This document shows, piece after piece, positions 35,904-46,300 of a DNA stretch of 64,000 bases. How positions within the stretch are numbered: the stretch's first letter is position 1; each line of letters opens with the position of its first letter. The notes under the pieces were generated by a model, which did not search any database, was not told the DNA's origin, and saw only the letters and a program-made list of their open reading frames with translations. The position numbers and the translations under genes are program-made. Origin of the DNA: Planctomycetaceae bacterium (lineage in GTDB: Bacteria > Planctomycetota > Planctomycetia > Planctomycetales > Planctomycetaceae); assembly GCA_002724315.1 (NCBI GenBank), contig PBOJ01000061.1, positions 51,689 to 115,688 of the forward strand, in the 5' to 3' direction.

Positions 35904-37786
35904 TTCTTTTGTTTGCGTGCTTCGAGCCATTTCGAATACTCCGCGTGAGAGTAATTGATGACGTTGGTTCCGAGCTGGTAACAGTACTCGTAGATCTCCG
36001 GCTTCACCCCGGCATGGCCATCCGCCCAGGCATCGCCGATGTCACCGGGGTGATAATAGCACACCCAGCGGCCATCAACCTTCCATCCCAGGGCCACCTG
36101 TCCGCCGTGAGGTGCCACATAAGGCAGAAACGGGATCTGGTAGGGGATGCGGTGAATCACATCGTCCAGCGGCACCGGTACAGGATCGATGGTGGGCAGC
36201 ACCCGTCGCATCATCGCCATGAACTGGTTGTGGAAGTGACCGCTGCCCCCGTTGTCGCCGAAGATCATTCCGTGTTTTTCATTCAGGTAGGTCCGCAGGG
36301 CCTTCACCTCGTTCTGTGACAGCGAGATGCTCTTCTGCCCCGTCAGGTAGACCATCGGAGGACTCTTGCCGATGGGAAAGTTGTTCAACTGGCTGACCGT
36401 CCGGGACTCGGTCTTGTTGTGGACTTTCTGCTGGGTCCTGACGTTGTACTCGATGAGCATGTTCAGGTCGGCACCGATACCGAAGTCCTGGTCCCAGTCG
36501 CCACCGGAGTACTCGAGCCGGATGAAGCGAACCTTTCCGAGGTTCGTCCCGCCGGCGTACCCGGCCCCCTTGCCCTGACCGTAGCCGACCTTGTAGGCAT
36601 GGTGAGTCAACTCGGTCAACTGCAGCTTGATGTCATCAATCGGCGGGACCTGGAACAGGATCGCCGAGAACGGGTTGACGATGTACTTCCGCTTGATGAC
36701 CTTCTGCACCTTGACCTGTTGCACGATCTGCTGCTGTTCGCCGCCCCCGGCCGGCATTTCGTAGATCTCGCTGCACCCGCCAAGCTGTCCGAGCAGCAGA
36801 AACGTCAGCGCAAAAGCGAAGCTGTAGCTGACCAAAGCGGCAACCGACTGATTCAACTTGCGGCTGTGCTGCCCGTAGTACCAGGCGTTCTGGTCGAGCG
36901 GGTTCCAGTTGTAGGCGGTTCCATCCAGGTCGTTCCTCCACCAGCGATCGACCGGGTCACCGGGCGTCCCACACAACTGGTCAAAGGTGTCGGCGGCGAT
37001 CCGGCGACGGCGGTCCCATCCCCAGAAGCTCCAGGCGGCCGGCACGACCAGCAGACAGCCGATCCCGACCAGCCAGCGGCCGTCATCAACCGCACCGAGA
37101 TAGTCGGCCACGGGATAGATCCGCTCGCCGTTGCCACCGGCGATCGACCACCTCGCAATACCGATCAACTGATCCAGCCAGTGGGGGAAACAGAGAAAGT
37201 GGAGAGAGGCCCACGGCAGCAACCCGAGGGCCACCCATCGCAGGGGGTGCCTCTGTCGGCGTGACCAGAAAATCACGCCCGGAGGAAACAGCAGCGCCCA
37301 CAGAGTGAGCGGCCCCAACAGGCCCCCGAGATCGGCAGCCTGCTCCACCGGATCGCCGGAGGATTTCCTGAGTCGGTCGTAGAACTGAGAGGCCATTTCG
37401 ACGCCGTAGACAACCCACATCAAGCCGACCAGGAACAACAACACGGTTCCCGCCCGGGCCAACTGGGTGGTGACAACATGCCAGGCCATCGCGTCAGAGA
37501 CAAACACCGACATTTGCCAGCCGACGACGAAAGTGGCCGAGAAGACCGCCGAACGTCGGACCGGGTCGGCACTGCCGTGCCAGATCGCCCAGCGAGTCCA
37601 CATGACGGCCAGGCCTGTGGCGGCCAAAAACGCACCCCACCTCAGCACGGCGGTGATGACCCCGGGCGAACCGGGACGAAACCACAACCAGTCGGCACTG
37701 GCCAGGCCCCACAACGCGGCCACCACCACGGTCACCAGGACCGGACGTTGGCGAAGCGTCATCAGGCGTGCGAGGAACTGATTCAT
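35900..37786 (-). CDS. Polytopic membrane protein with C-terminal DUF4159 domain
   Basis: About 628 aa (ATG 37786; an in-frame TTG at 37798 also exists). The N-terminal ~340 residues contain about eight hydrophobic segments (for example 'VLVTVVVAALWGLASADW', 'AGTVLLFLVGLMWVVYGV', 'WLVGIGCLLVVPAAWSFWGW', 'LVSYSFAFALTFLLLGQLGG'). A Gln/Lys-rich stretch follows, then the DUF4159 domain (~395-620): 'RFIRLEYSGGDWDQDFG', 'PPMVYLTGQKSISLSQNEVKALRTYL', 'GMIFGDNGGSGHFHNQF'. The domain has a glutamine-amidotransferase/vWA-like alpha-beta look but no verified activity. Related DUF4159 proteins occur with MoxR/DUF58/Bat-type clusters and with ExbB/ExbD pairs in planctomycetes. Coupled to the downstream TPR gene (GTGA). 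Confidence 0.82.
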   Translation of the reverse strand: MNQFLARLMTLRQRPVLVTVVVAALWGLASADWLWFRPGSPGVITAVLRWGAFLAATGLAVMWTRWAIWHGSADPVRRSAVFSATFVVGWQMSVFVSDAMAWHVVTTQLARAGTVLLFLVGLMWVVYGVEMASQFYDRLRKSSGDPVEQAADLGGLLGPLTLWALLFPPGVIFWSRRQRHPLRWVALGLLPWASLHFLCFPHWLDQLIGIARWSIAGGNGERIYPVADYLGAVDDGRWLVGIGCLLVVPAAWSFWGWDRRRRIAADTFDQLCGTPGDPVDRWWRNDLDGTAYNWNPLDQNAWYYGQHSRKLNQSVAALVSYSFAFALTFLLLGQLGGCSEIYEMPAGGGEQQQIVQQVKVQKVIKRKYIVNPFSAILFQVPPIDDIKLQLTELTHHAYKVGYGQGKGAGYAGGTNLGKVRFIRLEYSGGDWDQDFGIGADLNMLIEYNVRTQQKVHNKTESRTVSQLNNFPIGKSPPMVYLTGQKSISLSQNEVKALRTYLNEKHGMIFGDNGGSGHFHNQFMAMMRRVLPTIDPVPVPLDDVIHRIPYQIPFLPYVAPHGGQVALGWKVDGRWVCYYHPGDIGDAWADGHAGVKPEIYEYCYQLGTNVINYSHAEYSKWLEARKQKK

Positions 37787-37819
37787 GGAACGAGTCAACC
37801 GACGGATCGGTCTTCCGGG

Positions 37820-38329
37820 TCAGTCGTCGAGTTTCTTGTCGAGCAGGGAATCCAGGTTGGGCTCACCGGTCTTGGCTTCGCTGATTCCCAGGGCCTTGGT
37901 CGCGGCCCCCAGGTCGGGCTGGCCGGCGGGTACGGTGGCCGGTGGCGTCGAACCCGGGTCACCAACCGAAGCGGCAGCCGAAGCCGCCTGGGTGGCCGGA
38001 TCGACCGCCGCCTTCGCCGCCGCACTGTCGGCAGGCGCGGGCCGGGTAGCCGTCTTCGCCTGTTCCGGCTCACCGGCCAGTTCCCCGTAGGCCCAGGGAC
38101 CGATCGTGAAAACAAACAGCAGGGCCACGGTCGCGATCGTCGCCGAGACCATCCCCCGGACCAGGCCACTCTCGGCCATGATCCCCAGCATCTCCTGAGG
38201 ACTCCTCCCCTTGAGTTCACCGAGGAAAGCCCGAAGCTCCTCCACCGAGGCAGTGCCGTCGGATCGGAGTCGCTTGACGTCCTTGAACATCCCCTGGGGT
38301 TGTCCCGTTTCGTTTTCAGCCTGGCTCAT
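37820..38329 (-). CDS. Single-pass membrane protein with Ala/Pro-rich periplasmic tail (TonB-like topology)
   Basis: 169 aa, not recognised as a known family. A charged cytoplasmic N-terminus (~1-57; 'TASVEELRAFLGELKGRSPQEML') is followed by one membrane segment (~58-80, 'MVSATIATVALLFVFTIGPWAY') and an Ala/Pro/Thr-rich extension (~85-145) ending in an acidic-basic helix ('NLDSLLDKKLDD'). This is the topology of TonB or TolA, and the gene sits directly after exbD, but the C-terminal TonB fold is not seen. It may replace TonB as the moving partner; that is inference. 21 bp separate it from the DUF4159 gene's upstream TTG. Confidence 0.7.
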   Translation of the reverse strand: MSQAENETGQPQGMFKDVKRLRSDGTASVEELRAFLGELKGRSPQEMLGIMAESGLVRGMVSATIATVALLFVFTIGPWAYGELAGEPEQAKTATRPAPADSAAAKAAVDPATQAASAAASVGDPGSTPPATVPAGQPDLGAATKALGISEAKTGEPNLDSLLDKKLDD

Positions 38330-38388
38330 GATGATCGCGTCCGATGGGTCTCAACAGGTTGATCAGGAAAGTGGTCTCGGTTGATGAT

Positions 38389-38796
38389 TTATTCGTCCCG
38401 GTCTTCTTCGACGACGTGGACCAGCTCACCGCCCGCGTTGCTGATCGCCTCGATCACCGGTTCGAATCTCAAAGCCGTCGCCTCCCGGTGGACCTTCAAC
38501 AGCACCGTCCGGTCTCCGACAGCGAAGTCTCTGAGCAGTTCATCGATCTTGGATTCGAGACTGGCTTCACCGATGGGCTGCCCGTTGAGATAGAGCTTTT
38601 CATCGGAGTCGATCAGGACGCTGACAACCGAGTGTCCGGCGGTCTCGATGTTGGTGGCTTCGGCCGGGGTCCACTGCAGGTGGCTGTCATCCTGTGCCCG
38701 GGCCAGGATCACGAAGAAGATCAGCAGGTTGAAGGCAATATCACCCATTGCCATGCTCGGCACGTCGGCACGCGTGGCTCGGCGTTTGATCTTCAT
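38389..38796 (-). CDS. ExbD/TolR-family protein (second copy)
   Basis: About 135 aa. N-terminal basic 'MKIKRR' then a single membrane helix 'MGDIAFNLLIFFVILARAQ' (~17-35) in which the Asp corresponds to the proton-pathway Asp of ExbD/TolR, and a periplasmic domain with 'VVSVLIDSDEKLYLNGQPIG' and 'VLLKVHREATALRFEPVIEAISNAG'. ATG 38796 begins directly at the family-type start; an ATG at 38883 lies inside the preceding gene. 34 bp after the other exbD. With ExbB it would form a proton-driven stator. Confidence 0.88.
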   Translation of the reverse strand: MKIKRRATRADVPSMAMGDIAFNLLIFFVILARAQDDSHLQWTPAEATNIETAGHSVVSVLIDSDEKLYLNGQPIGEASLESKIDELLRDFAVGDRTVLLKVHREATALRFEPVIEAISNAGGELVHVVEEDRDE

Positions 38797-38830
38797 GGGT
38801 CGGTCACCCGGCGTCTGGTCCCAGGCCCGG

Positions 38831-39259
38831 TCAGGGCACTTGAACTTCGCGCTCTTCCTCGATCTGCAACGTGATGATCCCACCGGCGTCCTCGATCTGC
38901 GAGGTCACCGTCATCCAGAAATGGTACGGCACGTCGTCGTCGCTCTTGACGACCACCACCTTGTCCTCCGGTCGTGGTTTGCCGGCCAGCAGCGCTGCCA
39001 GCCTGTCCTGGAACTGGCCCGGCTGTACGGGATCCCCGTTGACCAGGGCCACCTGCCGCTTGACCACGACCTCGATATTCTTGTCTTTCTCTTCCTTCTG
39101 CTCGGTCTCCTCGCTTCGAGGCAACGTCTGGTGACGACCACTGTCGGGCTGGACGCTGGCGCAAACCAGGAAGAAGACAATCAGATTGAACGCGATGTCA
39201 CCGGTCGCGCTGGATGGCGGCTCAATGAGCAGGTTCGAACTTCGGCGCCGAATCTTCAT
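38831..39259 (-). CDS. ExbD/TolR-family protein (first copy)
   Basis: 142 aa. 'MKIRRRSS' then the helix 'TGDIAFNLIVFFLVCASVQ' (~18-36) with the conserved Asp, and a periplasmic domain with a charged insertion ('EETEQKEEKDK', ~50-60), 'VALVNGDPVQPGQFQDRLAALL' and 'VVVKSDDDVPYHFWMTVTSQIEDAG'. It overlaps exbB by 4 bp (ATGA), so ExbB and this ExbD are translationally coupled. The two ExbDs are only moderately similar, as in other planctomycete clusters that carry two. Confidence 0.9.
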   Translation of the reverse strand: MKIRRRSSNLLIEPPSSATGDIAFNLIVFFLVCASVQPDSGRHQTLPRSEETEQKEEKDKNIEVVVKRQVALVNGDPVQPGQFQDRLAALLAGKPRPEDKVVVVKSDDDVPYHFWMTVTSQIEDAGGIITLQIEEEREVQVP

Positions 39260-40242
39260 TCCGGAGACGACTCCGAATCGGACTGCCGGCTGAGTGCCAT
39301 TTCCTGCGTGACGGTCTCGATCAACTCGGTGGCCGATTCCTCGACATCGAGCACGTAGGAGTTGATGACACTGGTGAAGTAGTTGAACGCCATGAAGGCC
39401 GGGATGCCGACAATCAACCCGAAGCAGGTGGTCAACAGGGCCTGGCTGATTCCCTGTGACGCCGCCTCGACGATGTTCGTCTCGCCCATCTGTTCGACGA
39501 TGTCATTGAACGAAGTGATCATGCCGGCGACGGTCCCGAGAAACCCGAGCATCGGCGCGGCACTGGAAACGGTACCGAGCACCGGAAGGTGACGTTCGAG
39601 AGCAGCGACGATGTGGACCCCGTAATCGTCCATCGCCTTGATCACCTGTTCCTCGATCCGGGCGGGGTCGTGTCCGAGTTGCTGCAGCATCAGGTACTTG
39701 CGGATACCAGCCGAAAGCACTGCGGGAACAGGCCCCTGTTGATCATTGCAAAAACTCAAGGCGTCCTCGACGCGATCTTCTCGCAACAACTCGAGCACCC
39801 GCGCCCGCACGTCTCCGGTGTCGGAACGCAGCATCTTCAGGCTGCGGTACCGTTCGATGATCACTCCGGCGGCGACGATCCCCATCAGCAGGATCGGCAG
39901 CATGAACCAGCCGCCATCGATCAGCAGACCGGTGGCTCCGGAATGGATCATGTCGGAGAACCACCCCCCCGATGCGTCCTCCGGAGCCGACTCGGTGCCG
40001 GGCGGCGGCTCCGTCTTTTCGTCCCCGCCGGACGTTTCGGCCTCGCCCGTCTTCGCGTCGTCTTTCTTCGCGTCGGACTTCTTGGCTTCGCCCGTCTTCG
40101 CGTCGTCTTTCTTTGCGTCGGACTCTTTGGCGTCGCCCGTCTTCGTCTTGGCCGCCGGTTTGGCTTCCTGGGCCATGGCATCAGGCGCCTGAACCAGAAA
40201 AATCATCAACCAAGCCAGGCAGGCCGCTGCAAGGAATCTCAT
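39256..40242 (-). CDS. ExbB/TolQ/MotA-family proton channel protein with signal peptide and acidic-basic repeat
   Basis: About 328 aa. ATG 40242 (a TTG two codons earlier is possible). It begins with a signal peptide ('RFLAAACLAWLMIFLVQAPDAMA'), then an unusual Lys/Asp/Ala/Thr-rich region with a 15-aa tandem repeat (~34-68), before the usual ExbB domain: membrane segment 1 ('LLIDGGWFMLPILLMGIVAAGVII', ~105-129), cytoplasmic loop, segment 2 ('TVSSAAPMLGFLGTVAGMITSF', ~224-245) and segment 3 ('ISQALLTTCFGLIVGIPAFMAFNYF', ~265-290). Both family Thr/Ser positions in the last helices are present. It would power a TonB-like system. Precedes two exbD genes and follows the giant protein gene by about 90 bp. 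Confidence 0.9.
   Translation of the reverse strand: MRFLAAACLAWLMIFLVQAPDAMAQEAKPAAKTKTGDAKESDAKKDDAKTGEAKKSDAKKDDAKTGEAETSGGDEKTEPPPGTESAPEDASGGWFSDMIHSGATGLLIDGGWFMLPILLMGIVAAGVIIERYRSLKMLRSDTGDVRARVLELLREDRVEDALSFCNDQQGPVPAVLSAGIRKYLMLQQLGHDPARIEEQVIKAMDDYGVHIVAALERHLPVLGTVSSAAPMLGFLGTVAGMITSFNDIVEQMGETNIVEAASQGISQALLTTCFGLIVGIPAFMAFNYFTSVINSYVLDVEESATELIETVTQEMALSRQSDSESSPE
40039..40143 (-). repeat. 45-bp tandem repeat coding a 15-aa Lys/Asp/Ala repeat in ExbB
   Basis: Two full copies and a third partial copy of KTG(D/E)AK(E/K)SDAKKDDA in the periplasmic segment between the signal peptide and first channel helix. Units differ by a few bases. Such segments often vary in length between strains. 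Confidence 0.7.
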
Positions 40243-40335
40243 CGGCAAATCTTATCTGGGTTCAAAGGGACAACAATGGAGGATGAGAAATCCGCCTCGC
40301 GAGACGGGGGAAGGATCAGAGCACCAGCCAACGGC

Positions 40336-43300
40336 CTACTGGTTATCCTCCAGTGACGCGGCTTCAGCTTCGAACTGCTGCAACATCTCCGGCAAGGCGA
40401 GTCGTCCACGGGCGTACTTGGCCGCATCGCTGGCCGGATAATCCCAACGGCAGTTGTTGTAACGGCGGAAAGCCATCCGGTTGTCGCTCCCCATCCGGTA
40501 ACTCTCACCGGCCCAGAAGAGCGAGTCCGCACAGAGATCGTCGTCGGGGAACCGCTTGGCAAAGCGGTCAAAGGCCTGTCCCGCATCGCCGTACTTCTCG
40601 GCCTTGTAATGGCACTGGCCAATCCGGAAAGCAATACGGGCCGAATGCTCGTGCTCGCCGAACTTCTCGAGGAACTTCTCGCCGACCTGTGCCGCCACGT
40701 CGAAGGTTTCCTTCTTGTAGAAGTGGTCACAGATGCGAATCATCACGTTGGCAATCAGCGGATTCTTCGGATAGGTCGCCGCCAGCGTGACATAGCCTTC
40801 CAGTGCCTGGTCAAAATCTCCCGAGAGTTCATAGCACTGTGCGAGCTTGTACTGGGCGTCGGGAGCCAGCGAGTGATCGGAGTACTGCTTGACGATCATC
40901 TCGTACGACTCGATGGCCTCGGCCCACTGTTCCAGTTCCTGAGAGAACTGACCCAGCAGGTAACTGATCCGCGGCACGTACTTGGGATCGGGATAGTCCT
41001 CCATCACCTCTCGCAGCACCCGTCGCCCGTTCCGCAGGTCGGCAGTCTTCTGGTCATCCCGTTCGAGTTTCTTGTGGCTCTTGAACAACTCGAAGTAACT
41101 CTCGGCAATATGAAACTTCGTCTCGACTGCCAGGTTCTCGTCGTTGAACGTCTTGCTGAAGGCCGCGACCAGCCCGTCTGTGCCGATCACCACGGGAATG
41201 TCGATGGAACTCTTGAGCGTCCCGTCCTCGGATCCAGCCACCGGATCGTCGTAGACCAGGTGCAGCGTGTCTCCGAAGTAACACTCGATGACGGGCATCT
41301 TGGCGTCGAGATTGCCGACGACGGGCTTGTCGTTGGACTTCAGGGCCAGCGAACCCGAGAAAATTCCGCTGTGCACCAGTGTCTCTTCCAGTTTCACCGT
41401 TTCCTTTTCACCGAATTCCCCGGTGATCTGGACGGTGACAGAATCGCGTTCGTCAGAGGTGTCCTGGTCGGCGTCCTCGACCTTCAGGAAGAGGCGTTCT
41501 CCGACATGCAGCCGGTTGACCGGCTCGAAGTAATCACGATCGGTGACGGCCAGCTTGCCGTTGGAAATCAACCGACCGCTGGAATCCAGCCGCTTGGCGA
41601 CACCGTCCGGACGAGACTGATCGTTGTAGCTGGCCACGACGCGGTCCTGGCCGGTGAGATTGAGCACGCGGGTGACCAGGCTGTTGTCCAGGGCCTGGAG
41701 CTCTTCATCACCTTCCTCCTTGGCGACCGTCGGACCGCCGATCAATGACCTGGGCATGCCGGCGGTAATCGGCACGACGGCCGGACTGCTCGAACTCCCC
41801 AGTTGCAGGATCACCTGTCCGACGAACCGTCCTTCCTCAAGGGCCACCTCGGACCCGGGTCCGCCTGGCGGCAGGTCCCCGTAAGCTCCCGAGATCACGC
41901 AGCGGACATCAACGGTAGCCCCGTCGGTCGTCTTGAGTTGAACAACCAGGCTACTGCCGCTGTCCTTGGCCTGATCGGGGTCGATGACCTCCACGGTCAG
42001 CGGCGTTTCAAATGCGACGCGGCTGACGTCCCGGTCAGCGGAGCGGTAGGAGTACACCGCCCGGGGAGCGGCTTCACTTCCCTCGGGAGGAGGCACCAAC
42101 CGGCTCTCGATGATCGTCACCTGCGCCTCACTGGGCTGATTGACCAGGACCACGGTTTCACGCGGCACGGCATGACCGGGAAAGGTGTTCTGCGAATCGA
42201 TGTAGCGAACGTAGAGCCGATCGCCGGGCTTGATCACAAAGTCGATCTTCTCGCCCGCCTTGTCCCCGGTGAAGATCTCCTTGGTGAAGATTCCGGAATA
42301 CGGCTGGGTCTCGGTCGCGGTGAACTCGACCGCTTCCCCGTCGTTGAGAATCACGTCGAAAGTGATCTCGTCCTGCTTTTCGCTCGCATCACGATCGTAA
42401 TCCACGATCTCGATGACGACCTTGTCCCCGGCGTCGACCCGCATCAGCCTCTTGCGAATTTCACTGACACCGTTGCCGGCTCGCACGAGATCGTAGGCGA
42501 TCGGAGTGACCGAGCCGTTGTAGTAGGTGGCCGTCAACTTGCCGGTCAGCAACCGGCTGGTGGCGTTGTCTCGCTGGGTCAATTCGTCGGTGTAGGTGGC
42601 GGTGACCACGTCACCTCCGGCGATCTCGAGCGTCGAGTTGTTCGACAGGGCCAGCACGTCGGCCTCGGTCGGAATGTACTTCTGGTCGGGCTCCTCACCG
42701 GTCACCTCGACATTGCTGATCGCCACCGCCACGCCGCGGTACTCGAGAATGTCGAAGCGGACATAGCGAAGCTCACGAGGTTCAAACTGCATGCTCCATT
42801 CGCCGTCACTGAAATCGGCCCGCACGTCTTCTCGCTCGAGTGCCGGGCGAGCGAACTTCTGGTCGAGATCAAAGTCCAGCTTGCGGAACGGCAGCATCAC
42901 GACACCGGCACTGTTGTGGTCGGCGCGAGCAATGGTCGCCTGCACGCCGGTGGCTCCGGCGGTGGTGGCCGCGAAGATGGTCAACCGGTGCGTGCCCTGT
43001 TCGAGCCAGACATCGACGGTGCGATTTCCGGGTCCCACCGGCAACTCGAGTCGACCGTCGATGGCGATGGCAGTCCGTTGGCCGGTCACCGCAATCCTGG
43101 CGGCGCCCTCGCGTTCCTGCACCAGCAGCCCCGACCAGATCGCGCTGAACGGCCGTGCCTGGGCCTTCTCGTCCTCGGCATCCTCGGGACGCGACCACTT
43201 CAACTCGTCGACCGCCGACGCCTCGAAGGGCTTCGTGTTGCGACCCAGGCTGACGACCTGGCCCCAGTTCGAGAAGCCGGTGTGATTTCCGTTGTAGAGC

Positions 43301-46300
43301 CTGAGAGCCATCTGATCATGGTCCAGGGCAGCGGCGTCCGGCTCAGCCTTTTTCTTCTTCTTGGCCTTCTTGGCCTTCTTGGCCGCATCGCCGGCGGCGA
43401 CTGCGGCCTCCGGACGCGGGAACACCTCGACGGCAGTCGCCTGGGGCGGGTTGCCGGCCAGGCGGAACCAGAAACGTCCATCGTTGCTGCCGTAGAGCAC
43501 GCCCCGAACGGGAACCTGATTCTCGGGATCCGGTGACGTCAGCCGAATCCGCGAGACGAGTTTCAGGTCCTTCATGTCGATGGTCAGCTGCTTGGGAGTC
43601 GCCCCATCGGGTTCGCTCTGCCAGAAGGTCTTGGGATCGCGATCGATCGCCATCAGAGGGCTGTGCTGGATGGCGGTGTCACTGGCCTGGGCCCCGGCCG
43701 GCAGTTCGCCGGTGGCGGCGGTGCCCTCGAAAACACCCGAGTGCGGCGAGGTTTCCTTGAGCTGAACCTGGACCTCGTCACCACTCTCGGCAGTCAGCTT
43801 GACCACGATCTGGTCGAACTCGTCACCGAAGTCCCGGTCCTTGTCCTTGACCCTCAGGTAGATCGGGTTGCCGGGCTTGATCTGGCTGGACGGCCGTTGC
43901 TGGGAGACTCGCAAGTCGGCCTGTTCCCGCTCACGGGCTTCCCGTTCCAGCCGCTCGCTGAAAGTCTCCTCTTTCGAATCGATGATCCGGCTGCTCGAAA
44001 CGGCAAACTGACCGTCGGCGGCGATGATGATGTCGACATCCGACAGCGGCACCCGCTTGAACTCCTGCTTGAACTTGTCGGGATAATCACAGCGGATTTT
44101 GTCTTTGCCGGTGACTTGCAGTTTGCGGTCACCCTTCTTCACCGGACCCAGCTCGGTCGCCAGGTCCACTCGGAACAACCCCTTACCGGCTCCCCCACTG
44201 ATCAGGAACACCCGTTCGACGTCACCACCGGGCTCGGTGGTCACGATCACCGGGATCCGATTGTGCCCACGACTGATGCCCAGGTCGCTGTCCTGGACGA
44301 CGATCGAGAGCGGCAGGCCGGGCGTGTGTGTTCTCTTGCTGTTGCGGCCCAGTCGACCAACGGTCCGCAGCAGGTTCAGTTGGTCGATGTAACGTTCCTC
44401 ATCCCGGTAAACCTCCGAGAGGCTGTAGAGGGCCTGGTTGGCCAGCGTGATCGAGGGAACCCGATCGAGCACACCTCGAAAGATGGCTCGGGCCTCGTCG
44501 CGGTCCCCACGACGGTGCGACAACACGCCCCGGAGAAATTCGGCCCGGATCACGACGTCGAGTTCACGGCTGTTGGCCAGTTTCTCGAAGACCAGTTCAG
44601 CCTGGTCGTAGACCTTCTGAGCCAGAAACGTCTCACCGATGCCAAACTCGGCCTCGATCGCCTGAGGCGTTTGACCATAACGGTTCTTGACGGTGGTGAA
44701 TTCGCTGCGAGCCAGGTCATAGCGTTGAGACTTGGCGAAGTTGCGGGCCAACAGCAACTGGACCTTGGCCTTGGTCTGGTCGTCGAACTGCTTGCTCTCG
44801 CTGTGCTTGACCACCCAGCCCCGCAGGATGTCCTCGACCCGGTCGTGGTTCTCGTCGCCCCCCGCAGCGATATGACGTTCACAGACAAATAGCACCAAGT
44901 CGGCCGGCACCTCGTCACGGTACTGGTCAAACAGCGCCTTGTTGGCGTTGTAGGTCTCGAGGGCCATTTCCTGGTCCCCCAGCCGCAACGACAACGCGGC
45001 CTGCAACAGCGGTGCCAGCGGACTGTCCTCGTCGATGGTCAGCCCGACGGCTCCCACGCGGGAGTAGCTCTGAGCCACCACGTTCCGACCACTCTTGCGA
45101 CGTCCCTCGTCGACGGAGGTGATATTGGCGAGCATCCCGCTGGCCAATGAGGCCGCTGCCATGTAGTCCTCGCGAGCCAGGCCGCTCTGCACGTAGGGCA
45201 TCAGCCGGTCCCAGTCGGTCGTGCTGTTGCCGACCGTGGTGGTAACGGCCTGGAAGGCCAGCAACCGGGCGGTCGGCGGCATCGGTTTTTCCGCCGGCAG
45301 TTCGAGCAAGGCCAACGAGGCGGCGGCGCTGGGACGGTGCAGCCGCAGATCCCGCACGACGGTGTAGACCTGACGCTTCAGGGCATCAGTGGCCTCCTTG
45401 TTGCCCCGGACCGCATCGACCCATCCCTGTGCCAGCCCTTCGTCAAATCCCCAACCGCGAAACGCCCGCGTGTCCTGGCGGGTCCGGCTGGCCCGCACGA
45501 TTTTCTCCCACTCGACCAGGTTCGGCTTTTCCTGACGGAAGTGCCAATTGGCCAACTGAGCGGCGAAGGAACCGTGGTAGTCGGATTCGGTCTTCAGGAG
45601 TTCTTGCAGGTAAGCGGGCTTCTGGGCCTCCTCGAGCGACTCCAGGACCCGCCCGGCACAGTAGATCGAATCGTAGTGATTGGGATCGACCGAAACGTGA
45701 GACCGCCAGTACGAGACGGCCAAGTCGAGCAACTTGTACTTCTTGAGCGTGTCACCGACCTGGTAAGCGTAAGTGAACGCGGGGCCGTGGGCCTTTTCGA
45801 CGCCGACGATCCAGGTATGAGCCGCACGGGCAAGATCAGCCGACTTGTTCGTGTCGGCGGCAACCATCAACCTGCGAAAAACGTCGGAGCTGCTCGAAGG
45901 AGCCTGCAACGACATCAAGTGCCTGGCAGCTTCGGCGGCTGCCTCTGGCGGTCCGTAGTCGGTGGCTGCAGCCAGCCAGTCAACCGCCAGAGTGAACTCC
46001 TTGGGAAACCGCTTGGCCAACTGGCCGTAGGCTCCGGTTGAACGGGATCTCTGGTTGCCGGGCACGCTGTGCCGCAGATAGTAAGCGTGTCGCGATAGCA
46101 GGTTGCGAGCCGCATCGTTGGAGAGCTGCTTGTAGAGGTTGCCGGCCAACAACCCCTCACGCGCGGTGTCACCTTTCTTTTTGTTCGACTCGCCGGCCAC
46201 CCAGGCGGACAGCAACGGATCCGCGTCAGCAGTCTTCAACAGCGCCTTGGCCGAGGCTGCGCGATTCTTGGTGTCCTTGTTGCGACGAGCCGAATCGATC

